Positions 34,264-43,316 of a stretch of DNA of 64,000 nucleotides are shown here, in pieces. Source of the DNA: Nitrospirales bacterium (GTDB taxonomy: Bacteria > Nitrospirota > Nitrospiria > Nitrospirales > UBA8639); assembly GCA_029261355.1 (NCBI GenBank), contig JAJDBM010000040.1, forward strand, positions 109,718 through 173,717. The letters run 5' to 3'. Numbering within the stretch: position 1 is the stretch's first letter; the number at the start of each line of letters is the position of its first letter. The notes under the pieces are model-generated. The model had not been told where the DNA came from. It saw only the letters and a program-made list of their open reading frames with translations, and made no database searches. Both the position numbers and the translations under genes were made by a program.

Positions 34264-36051
34264 CTATGTATGCGGATATCGATTGGTGATCGGCATACGG
34301 CGGTCTCTCCCCAAAGCCCTTGGTGTGATTTTGATCCCGATTGGAGCTTGCCGTCGCTTATACTCACTACCATCGACCATTGCAATAACTTTCTTCACCA
34401 TGACTCGATTGAAACCCAAATCAACAATTTCTTGGGGAGATCGATCTTCTTCAACGTAGGCTTTAAGAATTGCATCTAAAATTGGATAGGGCGGCAACGT
34501 ATCCTGATCAATTTGATTATGCTTGAGCTCGGCAGAGGGCGGCCGATCTTGAATGCGTTGCGGGATGGCCACACAATCAAATGTATCTCCGCGGTAGAGA
34601 CTTCTCCACCGCGATAATTCAAACACCAACATTTTAGGAACATCTTTGATGACCGCAAAACCACCAGCCATATCTCCATACAGCGTTGCATACCCCACGC
34701 TCATTTCTGTTTTATTTCCTGTTGTTAAAACCAAATGTCCAAACTTATTCGACAGAGCCATCAACAAATTCCCTCGAATGCGAGCTTGAAGGTTTTCTTC
34801 CGTGGTGTCCTGAGGCTTTCCTTCGAACGTAGGGGTAAGAAGACGAAGGTATGACTGAAAGAGACCTCCAATCGGAATTCGGTGAAGTTCCATTTTGAGT
34901 ACTTGCGCTAAAGCCTGCGCATCCGTTCGACTCTCACGAGAGGTATAGGGCGAGGGCATCAACACTCCTTGGACCTTGTCTGAACCTAGGGCGTCTCGAG
35001 CAATCACTGCGGTTAGAGCTGAATCGATCCCCCCACTAATTCCAATAAGAACTTTCGTAAAGTTATTCTTCTTCACATAATCCTGCACCCCTAACACGAG
35101 GGCACGATAGACTTCTTCTAGCGATTCGAGCACAGGAACTGATTTCAGCTCAACAGGTTTTCTGAATTGAATCTTCCGCTTGGTTGAGACGACAATACGT
35201 TCAACCTGTTTCCCGAATTTCTTGGTGGCGCGTATTCTGGCGTTGACTGACACTTTCAAATTCCTTGAACCACCCACACAAATATCTGTAACGAGAAAAT
35301 CTTCTTCAAAGGCTTTAGCTCGTACGATGACCTCACCTTCTTCATTCACAATCATGCTGTTGCCATCAAAAACCAATTCATCTTGTCCACCCACCATATT
35401 GGTATAACTGACCGGCACACGATTATGACGTGCGCGTGCCGCTAACATTTTTTCGCGATCACGACCCTTCTCTACCTGAAATGGCGAAGCATTCAGATTC
35501 AGAATCAGTTGAGCGCCGCCCACAAGGGACTGCACTCGAGTCGGACCATTCGGATACCAAATATCCTCGCAAATATTAACCCCTACGACAATTCCGTTCA
35601 CGACAAAGACAGGAATACTTTTACCGGGATGAAAATAGCGACGCTCATCGAACACACCGTAGTTAGGGAGATGTCGCTTGGCATAAATACCAGCCAGGTG
35701 ACGGTCAGCAATTACAGCCGCAGCGTTGTACAAACGATTCATCGATGGCGGAATAGCTCGTGATGGCAATAGATCACGACCTTGATTGCTTGACAAACAT
35801 CCGACGACAATACAGGTGTCCTGACTCTCCTTCACAATACGGTCGACCATCCGATTGACGTCATAGAGAAAACGGGGTTTAAGTAAAAGATCTTCGGGCG
35901 GATAGCCTGTTACGGCCAACTCAGGAAAGACAACGGCATCAACTTTGGCCTTGCGAGCCTCTTTGACCCAATGACATATCGATTGCGTATTTCCTTCCAA
36001 ATCCCCAAGTGTGGGATTCATCTGAACCATGGCAAGACGAAAAGTCTTCAT
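34264..36051 (-). CDS. nadE: Glutamine-dependent NAD+ synthetase
   Basis: 595 residues. The N-terminal nitrilase-type glutaminase carries its triad: E in VFPELAVTGYPPED, K in AKRHLPNYGVFDERRYF and C in GVNICEDIW. The C-terminal ATP pyrophosphatase domain has the P-loop SGGIDSAL. Ammonia from glutamine amidates nicotinate adenine dinucleotide, the last step of NAD+ synthesis. I start it at the ATG 36051, not the GTG 18 bases earlier. That ATG follows directly on the eight-T tract of a terminator, and the ribosome site GGAGG (36064-36068) lies within the terminator's 3' arm, so structure could block both transcription and translation. Confidence 0.97.
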   Translation of the reverse strand: MKTFRLAMVQMNPTLGDLEGNTQSICHWVKEARKAKVDAVVFPELAVTGYPPEDLLLKPRFLYDVNRMVDRIVKESQDTCIVVGCLSSNQGRDLLPSRAIPPSMNRLYNAAAVIADRHLAGIYAKRHLPNYGVFDERRYFHPGKSIPVFVVNGIVVGVNICEDIWYPNGPTRVQSLVGGAQLILNLNASPFQVEKGRDREKMLAARARHNRVPVSYTNMVGGQDELVFDGNSMIVNEEGEVIVRAKAFEEDFLVTDICVGGSRNLKVSVNARIRATKKFGKQVERIVVSTKRKIQFRKPVELKSVPVLESLEEVYRALVLGVQDYVKKNNFTKVLIGISGGIDSALTAVIARDALGSDKVQGVLMPSPYTSRESRTDAQALAQVLKMELHRIPIGGLFQSYLRLLTPTFEGKPQDTTEENLQARIRGNLLMALSNKFGHLVLTTGNKTEMSVGYATLYGDMAGGFAVIKDVPKMLVFELSRWRSLYRGDTFDCVAIPQRIQDRPPSAELKHNQIDQDTLPPYPILDAILKAYVEEDRSPQEIVDLGFNRVMVKKVIAMVDGSEYKRRQAPIGIKITPRALGRDRRMPITNRYPHT

Positions 36052-36088
36052 AAAAAAAACGTCCTCCACTCCTTCAGAAGTGAGGACG
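36052..36088 (-). terminator. Intrinsic terminator immediately before nadE
   Basis: On the minus strand CGTCCTcACT pairs with AGTGgAGGACG (10 bp with one bulge, 8-base loop), followed by eight T directly before the nadE ATG. Its 5' arm shares GTCCT (36087-36083) with the second ANTAR-type hairpin, so the two structures exclude each other. Confidence 0.85.
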
Positions 36089-36136
36089 CCATTGCCCTAA
36101 TTTCATAAGATTCTCTTCATGAGACGTCATTGTCTC
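36083..36136 (-). promoter_or_regulatory. Dual-hairpin ANTAR target in the nadE leader
   Basis: P1: GAGAC-AATGAC-GTCTC (36136-36121). P2: AGGGC-AATGGC-GTCCT (36098-36083, one G-T pair). Both are 16 nt, with 5-bp stems and hexaloops having A1 and G4, the features ANTAR proteins recognise. The linker is 22 nt. P2 overlaps the terminator's 5' arm. Confidence 0.8.
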
Positions 36137-36224
36137 TTAGGAGATGGTAGCCAACAAAGAATTACCAATCGTTCTCACCACATGTCAAGCAAGCATAAAT
36201 AGGAAGAGGCGACCTTTATGGGAG

Positions 36225-37484
36225 TCACCTGCCCGTGGAAACAACCTGTAGTTCCTCAGAAAGAATGATAGCTTCTGCAATCTCCCTCATAGATTTCCGT
36301 AAATTCATACTTTGTCGTTGAATTAAATGAAACGCTTCTGGCTCCGACAACTTTCTTGACTTCATCACATAGCCTTTGGCTCGCTCAACAAGTTTCCTCA
36401 CCTCCAAGGCTTCTTGCATCTCAAACGATTTTTCAACAACTTTGGTATGAGTAATTGCCACGGCCGCCTGATTGGCAATCACCTGTAACGCTTTAATTTC
36501 TTCTGAAGAAAACTCATAAATGCTAGAGGTATAACTATTAATCACTCCGATGGTTTTATCTTTCATCATCATCGGAACAGAGATTAAGGATCGCAAACCT
36601 TCTTGCTTAGCCAGGTCCTTATAAAAATAATCCCCTTCGGCTGTGACATCTGAGACATAAACAGGCTGCTGCTCTTTCACTGCACGACCACTAAGGCTTT
36701 TGCTAATTTTCAGGGCCGGTTTTCGACGATAGGCCTCGCTCAAGCTTTGGGTCGCTTCAATTCTAAGCTCCCCTTGTTGTTCATCTAGCAACATGATGGA
36801 ACATATTTTTGAGTTGGTCATTTGTGCCGTTGTTGTCACAATTAACTGGAGCACTTCATCAATCAATCGATTGGACACAACGGTTTCAGACACTTGGGAA
36901 AGGGTATCGAGCTGCAACGCACGCAACCGCATTTCTTCATACAAGCGTGCGTTATCAATAGCACCCCCGACTTGATTCGCGATTGTTGATAAGAGTGCCA
37001 AGGTTTCATTCCCATACCGTTTCGCCCGCTTGTGCTGTACATTTATCACTCCACCGACTTCCCCATTACTCTCAATCGGCACTGAAACGAAAGCTTGATA
37101 GCGATCTTCTGGAAGGCGATTAAATAGCTTGAAACGTGGATCATCACAAGCGTTCTTCGGAATGACCACACGAACGTTTTCTCTAGCCACCCACCCAGTA
37201 ATCCCTTCGCCAAGACCTATAGACACCCGCCCAATGAGTTTTGGATGTGGATTTTTTGAGGCACGAAGCACTAGTTCATCTCGACGATCGGACAGCAAAT
37301 AGAGTAAACAGGCATCGGCCTTCGTCACTTCGACCACAACTTCAACAATCTGCGTTAAGACAGCTTCAAGCTCTAAAGTACTACTGATTGATTCGCTGAT
37401 TCGATGTAAGACCTCGACTTCTCGAGTTCGTTCACGCAAAGATTGGTTCAAGACATCGATAGAATCGGATCGCTTTCCTGCCAT
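36225..37484 (-). CDS. GAF-GAF-ANTAR transcription antiterminator
   Basis: 419 residues: a short coiled coil (about 12-35), GAF 1 (about 36-180, TGWVARENVRVVIPK, FVSVPIE), GAF 2 (about 195-348) and a C-terminal ANTAR RNA-binding domain (355-410: VERAKGYVMKSRKLSEPEAF, QSMNLRKSMREIAEAII). ANTAR proteins stabilise a two-hairpin motif and so prevent terminator formation, as EutV and NasR do. Exactly such a motif plus terminator lies in the 173-base leader between this gene and nadE. GAF domains suggest control by a small ligand (nucleotide, redox or nitrogen signal), not phosphorylation, since no receiver domain is present. Target assignment is inference from the leader. Confidence 0.92.
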   Translation of the reverse strand: MAGKRSDSIDVLNQSLRERTREVEVLHRISESISSTLELEAVLTQIVEVVVEVTKADACLLYLLSDRRDELVLRASKNPHPKLIGRVSIGLGEGITGWVARENVRVVIPKNACDDPRFKLFNRLPEDRYQAFVSVPIESNGEVGGVINVQHKRAKRYGNETLALLSTIANQVGGAIDNARLYEEMRLRALQLDTLSQVSETVVSNRLIDEVLQLIVTTTAQMTNSKICSIMLLDEQQGELRIEATQSLSEAYRRKPALKISKSLSGRAVKEQQPVYVSDVTAEGDYFYKDLAKQEGLRSLISVPMMMKDKTIGVINSYTSSIYEFSSEEIKALQVIANQAAVAITHTKVVEKSFEMQEALEVRKLVERAKGYVMKSRKLSEPEAFHLIQRQSMNLRKSMREIAEAIILSEELQVVSTGR

Positions 37485-37530
37485 GATTGATTTTAACTCT
37501 GATCCATTAACTGAAAAAGTCGACGCCTAA

Positions 37531-38655
37531 TTACTGACGGCGGCAAGAAGAAATTTTGTCAAACCATTGCTTCACTGTTTTTTTATCTAAGGGAATGACA
37601 TCAACTGACCCAATGGCTTTGGGAACCACACAATGAACTTGCCCTTTGATCACTTTCTTGTCATGTTGCATGGCATCCCAAAACTCAGAAAATGTGACCG
37701 ACGGTAATTGATCTGACAGTCCAGCATGGACAACGAGTTCGCGTTGTCGTTTCACAACCAAAGAAGAACACAGCCCTAAGTGGTGGGCAAGCTCGGCCTC
37801 CTGCACCATGCCAATTCCTACGGCTTCCCCATGAATCAGTTTTCGATAGTTTCCGAGTGCCTCAAGTGCATGACCTATCGTATGGCCATAATTCAAAATC
37901 CGCCTTATGCCTGACTCTCGCTCATCCTTGGCGACAACCTCTGCCTTAATTTCACAACATCGTTTGACAAGATGCTGCACAGGCTTGGGTTCCATGTTGA
38001 GAATTTCTTCAATATGCTCTTCTAAGTATTGAAAGAAGCGTCTGTCATAAATCATCCCGTACTTTATGACCTCGGCTAACCCAGCAACCCATTCACGCTT
38101 TGGTAAGGTATGCAAAGCTTTCGTATCCATCAATACCATCTTGGGTTGATAGAACGCACCAATAAGGTTCTTTCCAAGTCGGTGATTCACTCCGGTCTTC
38201 CCTCCAACACTTGAGTCAACCTGAGCAACCAATGTCGTCGCTACTTGAATAAAAACGATTCCCCGAAGATAGACAGAGGCCGCGAATCCGGCAATATCTC
38301 CGATAACCCCACCTCCTAACGCCAAGACAGTATCAGAACGTTCAAAACGCTCAGCGACCAGCTGATCGAGGATTTTGGACAACCATCCGAATGTTTTTGC
38401 TTTCTCTCCATCAGGCACGATGATAAATAGTGAGCGAAAGCCTGCCTGCTTGAGAGATCGACTGACGACATTCCCATAAAGTTGACGAACTGTGGGATTG
38501 GTGACAATGGCGACACGACCTGAGACATTCAAGGCCTGCAGACATTGCCCCGTTTCCTTGAGCAACCCCTCTTGAATGTGAATATCATAACTTCGGGAGC
38601 CCAATGCGACGGGAACCGTAAGCCTCTGAGGTTTTTCCGAGGACGAGGTATTCAT
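37531..38655 (-). CDS. aroB: 3-dehydroquinate synthase
   Basis: 374 residues; second step of the shikimate pathway, NAD+-dependent. Clear AroB motifs: DGEKAKTF, ALGGGVIGDIAGFAASVYLRG, SSVGGKTGVNH, and the metal-binding NYGHTIGHALEA with HGEAVGIGM. Length is normal. It lies between aroC and the ANTAR gene (46 bases before it) in the same direction, so these probably share a transcript. Requirement of AroB for NAD+ makes proximity to nadE noteworthy, though both are housekeeping genes. Confidence 0.97.
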   Translation of the reverse strand: MNTSSSEKPQRLTVPVALGSRSYDIHIQEGLLKETGQCLQALNVSGRVAIVTNPTVRQLYGNVVSRSLKQAGFRSLFIIVPDGEKAKTFGWLSKILDQLVAERFERSDTVLALGGGVIGDIAGFAASVYLRGIVFIQVATTLVAQVDSSVGGKTGVNHRLGKNLIGAFYQPKMVLMDTKALHTLPKREWVAGLAEVIKYGMIYDRRFFQYLEEHIEEILNMEPKPVQHLVKRCCEIKAEVVAKDERESGIRRILNYGHTIGHALEALGNYRKLIHGEAVGIGMVQEAELAHHLGLCSSLVVKRQRELVVHAGLSDQLPSVTFSEFWDAMQHDKKVIKGQVHCVVPKAIGSVDVIPLDKKTVKQWFDKISSCRRQ

Positions 38656-38764
38656 TAAGTCATCACTTTTTAAACAGCCATAGGGTGAGATTTATCATGC
38701 CGAACAGCTGCTGGATTCTCCGAGGCAAACGAAACACATGCTGGACGAGAGTTCGTGGCAGCAG

Positions 38765-39925
38765 CTAAAACGATTTGACGTATTCTTGATAGGCGTCAAA
38801 GTTTCTCTTCATTTCCTCCAAGGTGTCACCACCAAACTTTTCAACCATCACATTGGCCATTTCATAGGCAATGACGGCTTCACCCACGACCCCAGCAGCT
38901 GGCACGGTACAAATATCCGAACGTTCAACGGTTGCTTCAAAGGGTTCTTTCGTTTGAATATCAACACTGTTTTTAGGACGATACAATGTCGCGATTGGCT
39001 TCATGGCTACCCTGAGAACAATCGGCTGACCATTGGTGATGCCCCCTTCTAATCCACCCGCATTATTCGTTTTTCGAACGAATGTTTTTCCGTCTTCTCC
39101 TGGATAAATATCATCATGGACTTCCGAACCAAAACTTCTGGCAGCCTCAAACCCCATACCGATTTCAACGCCTTTCATCGCTTGGATGCTCATCGCTGCC
39201 ATGGCCAGCCTAGCCGTTAGCCTTCGATCCCATTGCGCATAGGTACCTAGACCAATAGGAGGATTGGTCACCACCACTTCAAAGACCCCTCCAAGAGAAT
39301 CGCCCTTGTGTTTCGCTGACCGAATAAGCTCAATCATCTTATCGCCTGCGACCGCATCATGACATCGAACTTGCGAGAGTTCGGCTTGTTCGTAAGCTTT
39401 CAACGGGTCTTCAGCCTTGGGGGCCGTGACCTGACCGATTTCCATCGTATAGCTCACAACTCGCATATCGAATTGAGCCAAAAGAGCTTTGGCGACTCCG
39501 CCGATCGCCACTCGAATGGCTGTTTCACGTGCACTGGCTTTCTCTAACACATTGCGAATATCTCGATGCCCATATTTAATCGCTCCCACCAAATCGGCAT
39601 GCCCAGGTCGAGGACGAGTGACTACACGCTCTGTCACTGGAGGACCTGGTTCTGGGGCCATGATATCCTGCCAGTTCTTCCAGTCTTTATTCTGAATGAT
39701 GAGCCCCAAAGGATTGCCAAGGGTCTTTCCCTTTCGAACACCACAAGAGAACTCAATTCGATCTTTTTCAATCCTCATTCGTCCGCCACGCCCATACCCC
39801 CCCTGTCGTCTGACAAGGTCAGCATCAATTTCCTCAGCTGTAAGAGGCAGTCCAGCCGGAACACCTTCCAGAACAGCCATTAAGCATGGACCGTGAGATT
39901 CACCTGCATTTAAATATCGCAACAT
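38765..39925 (-). CDS. aroC: Chorismate synthase
   Basis: 386 residues; final shikimate-pathway step, FMN-dependent. Signatures: GESHGPCLMAVLEGVPAGLPL at the N-terminus (given in part), RRQGGYGRGGRM, RPGHADLVGAIKYGHRDIRNVLEKASARET (key: RPGHAD and RDIRNVLEKASARET) and ARSFGSEVHDD. Complete. In many bacteria pilQ precedes aroK/aroB; here a lone AMIN frame precedes aroC. Confidence 0.97.
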   Translation of the reverse strand: MLRYLNAGESHGPCLMAVLEGVPAGLPLTAEEIDADLVRRQGGYGRGGRMRIEKDRIEFSCGVRKGKTLGNPLGLIIQNKDWKNWQDIMAPEPGPPVTERVVTRPRPGHADLVGAIKYGHRDIRNVLEKASARETAIRVAIGGVAKALLAQFDMRVVSYTMEIGQVTAPKAEDPLKAYEQAELSQVRCHDAVAGDKMIELIRSAKHKGDSLGGVFEVVVTNPPIGLGTYAQWDRRLTARLAMAAMSIQAMKGVEIGMGFEAARSFGSEVHDDIYPGEDGKTFVRKTNNAGGLEGGITNGQPIVLRVAMKPIATLYRPKNSVDIQTKEPFEATVERSDICTVPAAGVVGEAVIAYEMANVMVEKFGGDTLEEMKRNFDAYQEYVKSF

Positions 39926-39964
39926 AACATGATCCTTGTAAAATGAAATATTCTTACTGGATGA

Positions 39965-40297
39965 CTACAACTTGAATTGGATTGCGAGACCCTCAATTCC
40001 AATTTTAACGGCATATCTTACATGGGGAGTCAGTTCAAATACGAGATGTAGTTTCTTGGGATATTGAATAATTCGAATTTCTTTGAGAATAGAATGTCTA
40101 ACTGAAAGCTTAGAAAAGCTCAATAAAGAAGAACCACTAGGAAATTCTAACGCCAATAGATAGGCATCGACAAGGATGACGTGATATCGATTGCTCCCCC
40201 GCCCTCGAAGAAACACCGTAACAGGACCGACCTGACGACGAACAGTCACATTGGTCAATATGAATCCGACACTTCTAGAGACCCCGGCCTTCTTCAT
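39965..40297 (-). CDS. Lone AMIN-domain protein (possible PilQ remnant)
   Basis: 110 residues that cover one AMIN domain (VGPVTVFLRGRGSNRYHVIL, KLSVRHSILKEIRIIQYPKKLHLVFEL). AMIN domains sit at the N-terminus of PilQ secretins and bind peptidoglycan. There is no signal peptide, no good ribosome site, and a stop lies 12 codons upstream in frame. Following pilM-N-O-P, this is the position of pilQ, yet no secretin domain follows: aroC begins 39 bases later. It may be a broken pilQ or a retained stand-alone AMIN unit. Confidence 0.6.
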   Translation of the reverse strand: MKKAGVSRSVGFILTNVTVRRQVGPVTVFLRGRGSNRYHVILVDAYLLALEFPSGSSLLSFSKLSVRHSILKEIRIIQYPKKLHLVFELTPHVRYAVKIGIEGLAIQFKL

Positions 40298-40400
40298 GAA
40301 ATTAATCAGGACTCTGCTTTCTGGAGATTCCCGTCATTTTCCCTGGTAGAATCCATGCTTCATTCCAGTCACACGGTCTCCTGTCCCCCTCCTCAAACTA

Positions 40401-40868
40401 TCACTGAAAATTGAGCTCAATGATATGTGGTGCCGAATGTTGTCCTTGGATGCTCTGGGCTGAAAAAGTCTCTAGGGTCACAGATGAAGATGTGAGTCGG
40501 CGCACTCTCATACGTTCGGCGCCAATAATATCACCAGGTAACACCAAGTATCGCTGGCCTCTTGCATTTTGAATGACAGCTTGTATGCCATTTGAACCAG
40601 ATATAATTCCAAGGACTTTCCAGGTAGATTGCGTCACCTCTAAGGTGTCAGACTCAACTTTTGGGACCTTCATTAATTCAGCAGATCCCAGCAGAGATTG
40701 AAATGGATCACGACGATCAAGAGGGTTGTAGAGAGAGGAAGTTTGTTGCGAGACACCTTCAAGTAACGGTACTTCCGCTTGAAGCATTCCTCCTCCTAAA
40801 GGCTGGAGATTCATCGCCACGAGTAACATCAAAATTATTGCAAGATTCTTAAAACAGAAAATATACAT
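40401..40868 (-). CDS. pilP: Type IV pilus lipoprotein-like PilP
   Basis: 155 residues, N-terminal hydrophobic signal, then the PilP hallmark YNPLDRRDPFQSLL and the beta-domain segments WKVLGIISG, AVIQNARGQRYLVLPGDIIG. PilP links the inner-membrane PilM-N-O alignment complex to the PilQ secretin. No lipobox cysteine is evident. Order pilM-pilN-pilO-pilP is preserved. Confidence 0.88.
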   Translation of the reverse strand: MYIFCFKNLAIILMLLVAMNLQPLGGGMLQAEVPLLEGVSQQTSSLYNPLDRRDPFQSLLGSAELMKVPKVESDTLEVTQSTWKVLGIISGSNGIQAVIQNARGQRYLVLPGDIIGAERMRVRRLTSSSVTLETFSAQSIQGQHSAPHIIELNFQ

Positions 40869-40923
40869 ATATCACAATTCTCTGATGAAGACGCACACAC
40901 GAACCAACACAAGACAGTATGGC

Positions 40924-41535
40924 TTACACTCCGTTTTGAATCATTGTTTCATGTTTCGACTCTTGCAATTGAGAAATTTCAAGGCACATTAGTTGAAAAT
41001 CAGCCACTAACACAGGAAGTTCCCCTCCTGCCCTCTCTACCCTCCGGAGCCGAACGTGGATGATCTCCAAAACCCAGGGGAACTGCAGTATGGCTCCAAG
41101 ACTTTGTGCAATTTGATGATAGTCCCCTTCAAGACGTCCATTTATGAGGAATTGACTAATAGTATCCGCTTCATTGGGTTCTCTACGATCTGGCTGCCAG
41201 AATATGAGCGATGATCCATAATGATCCGTGGCTGCCCTCACTTCTTCACGAAATAAATGTGAGGATACCAACAATGCCTTCCCAGTGCTTACAGAAAATC
41301 CACTCGCCTCAATATCCTGATTCCCTGCATCCATTCCTGAAAGTTCTACAGTATTGATTGCGTGACGATTAGTTTCTTGTTGAATCTCAAGAATCTTCAC
41401 TTTCAATATTTCAATCTCATCTGTCGTGGGACTCCAGATGGTCGCGTAAAATCCAGAGACAATCAATCCAATGGACACGACCAACAAGGTCATCCGTTGT
41501 GAGAAAGGAACTGAATCCAACCAATGAATGATCAC
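40924..41535 (-). CDS. pilO: Type IV pilus assembly protein PilO
   Basis: 203 residues with the proposed GTG start at 41535, five bases after the pilN stop and preceded by GAGAG. Longer frames from 41721 or 41589 would run back through pilN. One membrane helix (about 15-33, MTLLVVSIGLIVSGFYATIW), a coiled coil, then the ferredoxin-like PilO domain (FLINGRLEGDYHQIAQSLGAI, VLVADFQL). Forms heterodimers with PilN at the inner membrane. Confidence 0.85.
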   Translation of the reverse strand: MIIHWLDSVPFSQRMTLLVVSIGLIVSGFYATIWSPTTDEIEILKVKILEIQQETNRHAINTVELSGMDAGNQDIEASGFSVSTGKALLVSSHLFREEVRAATDHYGSSLIFWQPDRREPNEADTISQFLINGRLEGDYHQIAQSLGAILQFPWVLEIIHVRLRRVERAGGELPVLVADFQLMCLEISQLQESKHETMIQNGV

Positions 41536-41539
41536 AGGA

Positions 41540-42091
41540 TTAACTCTCAACAGTAAATTGAAACGTAAATTGTTGTATATCCTCTCCATGAATGTGACGT
41601 GAATCGGTCTCCATCCTGATGAGTTCTCCAAATATACTTGAGGTTTCCAGATTCCTGATAAATTTCGCAATGTCCCCTCGTGACAATGCGAGCCCTTCAA
41701 TGGAGACTTCGTTATGCTCAATAGTTAGGGCTACAAGCCAAAGCTCTAAAGGTTCGAGGCTTTTACTAATCTCATCAAACACGACAATAGGTAGAGAATG
41801 TTGATCTCCCTGAAGCATACGAGAATAGACCTCTGTAATTAATGGGTCGTGTATCTTCTTTCTATTCGGTTCTTTGTGATTTCCCTCAAGCACCCTCATC
41901 AACTCACTTCCCCTAGCGGTATGTTCCTGAAGAAGTACATCCCTCGTTTGAAACAATGCAGCTGCCCAGACACATGAGACGAGAAAGCATGTGCTCAGCA
42001 CACCGACTCCAATAGCCAATTGCATTCGAACACCTGAATATCGCTCAGGCTGAGGGCGATAACAATGAGGCAATAAATTTATCTTGATCAT
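41540..42091 (-). CDS. pilN: Type IV pilus assembly protein PilN
   Basis: 183 residues starting MIKINLLPHCYRP, the INLLP motif that binds PilM, followed by one helix (about 25-47) and a periplasmic ferredoxin-like domain (LWLVALTIEHNEVSIEGLAL). Its ATG overlaps the pilM stop (TAATG). Confidence 0.92.
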   Translation of the reverse strand: MIKINLLPHCYRPQPERYSGVRMQLAIGVGVLSTCFLVSCVWAAALFQTRDVLLQEHTARGSELMRVLEGNHKEPNRKKIHDPLITEVYSRMLQGDQHSLPIVVFDEISKSLEPLELWLVALTIEHNEVSIEGLALSRGDIAKFIRNLETSSIFGELIRMETDSRHIHGEDIQQFTFQFTVES

Positions 42092-43155
42092 TAATCTCTT
42101 CCGCTGCGTAAGGCCAATCCAACGGCCACACCAGCTAAAACGGATGTCTCCTCCAACCGGTCTTCTGCAAGCACTCCTTTGGAGATAATTAGGCCCTTAA
42201 ATGGGTTCACAACTTCAACGGAAATCGACAATTGCGAAGAAAGCGATTCGACAAATCCTGGGTAACACGCATAACCACCAGATAGGAGGACTCGTGAAAT
42301 ACTGTCATTGAGATCACTCGATCGACAATCTTCAATCGCTTTCTGAATCTCACAGGTCACCTCCCGAGCCATCTCACCCTGCGACACCTCTGACTGTCGC
42401 TCGCCTCCGAACATCGCATCATACTGATAGAATCCCTTTGTGCTGCCAACCGTTATCATACTGAACCCACTAGGGCCGACATTTACAATGAGATCTGAAC
42501 CGTCTCGAGAATTTTTATAGTTCACCATGTGCATATTGGCCAAAGCTAAACTATCCAGATCAACAACAACTGGGACCAATCCAACTTGAGTCACCAGCTG
42601 AACTCTGTGATCAACAACATCTCGCTTAGCAGCCACAAGGTACATAGTCATTGTAGGTCCTGGAATGAGATGATTGCTCTGGGGCAAATAGTAATCCCAA
42701 TAGATATCATCCCCTTCATAGGGAAGATAACGGTCAATCTCTAATTCAAGATGCCCCTGTAATTCTTCTTCCGTCATCCACGGAACATTAATAGGTTTGA
42801 CAATAACTGAAGGACCGGAAATAGATATTGCGACCTTTGCACCCTCAATTCCTCGTTTTTCCACCAGACGCTTCAAGGTGAGCCCTAGACCAACACTTCT
42901 CTGCATCTCGACTCTTTCATCTTCTTCTGGAATACCCTCAATCTGGACATCAATGAGGTGCGCCCCCTGAGAAAAATGTCTCAACTGAACGAGCTTGACG
43001 AAACGTGAACCAATGTCCAGACCAATCGATGTCGTTGACGAAAATATGCTGCGAAACTTCCTCCGAAGCGGTTGCATCATGGTCTCAAATTTTCCAATCG
43101 ATGGAATGTGCATTAAGCTCTTTTTTTTTGATCGAAATAACTTGTGGGCCAACAT
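42091..43155 (-). CDS. pilM: Type IV pilus assembly ATPase-like protein PilM
   Basis: 354 residues, actin/FtsA fold: SIGLDIGSRFVKLVQL (phosphate 1), LIVNVGPSGFSMITV (phosphate 2), RVLLSGGYACYPGFVESL (adenosine motif). Cytoplasmic; recruits PilN. First gene of the pilMNOP set. A later ATG (43113) could be the real start, since the first residues are basic and unlike the family. Confidence 0.93.
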   Translation of the reverse strand: MLAHKLFRSKKKSLMHIPSIGKFETMMQPLRRKFRSIFSSTTSIGLDIGSRFVKLVQLRHFSQGAHLIDVQIEGIPEEDERVEMQRSVGLGLTLKRLVEKRGIEGAKVAISISGPSVIVKPINVPWMTEEELQGHLELEIDRYLPYEGDDIYWDYYLPQSNHLIPGPTMTMYLVAAKRDVVDHRVQLVTQVGLVPVVVDLDSLALANMHMVNYKNSRDGSDLIVNVGPSGFSMITVGSTKGFYQYDAMFGGERQSEVSQGEMAREVTCEIQKAIEDCRSSDLNDSISRVLLSGGYACYPGFVESLSSQLSISVEVVNPFKGLIISKGVLAEDRLEETSVLAGVAVGLALRSGRD

Positions 43156-43316
43156 CAGATATGGCCAGAAACCAAATCAAGAGTCAAGGTTGAAGGAAAA
43201 AAGAATCAGGAATGCGGGAGAAGAACATTCGAAGGAGACTGTTAATGAGGGACGAGGGAAGCAGGTCTAATCACAAGCTGGGCGCCGTAGAACACGTCAG
43301 CAAGATTTACGCATAG

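Noticed and set aside
40924..41721. 265-residue PilO starting at 41721
   Set aside because: The first 62 codons overlap pilN in another frame; a GTG at 41535 behind GAGAG gives the normal PilO length.
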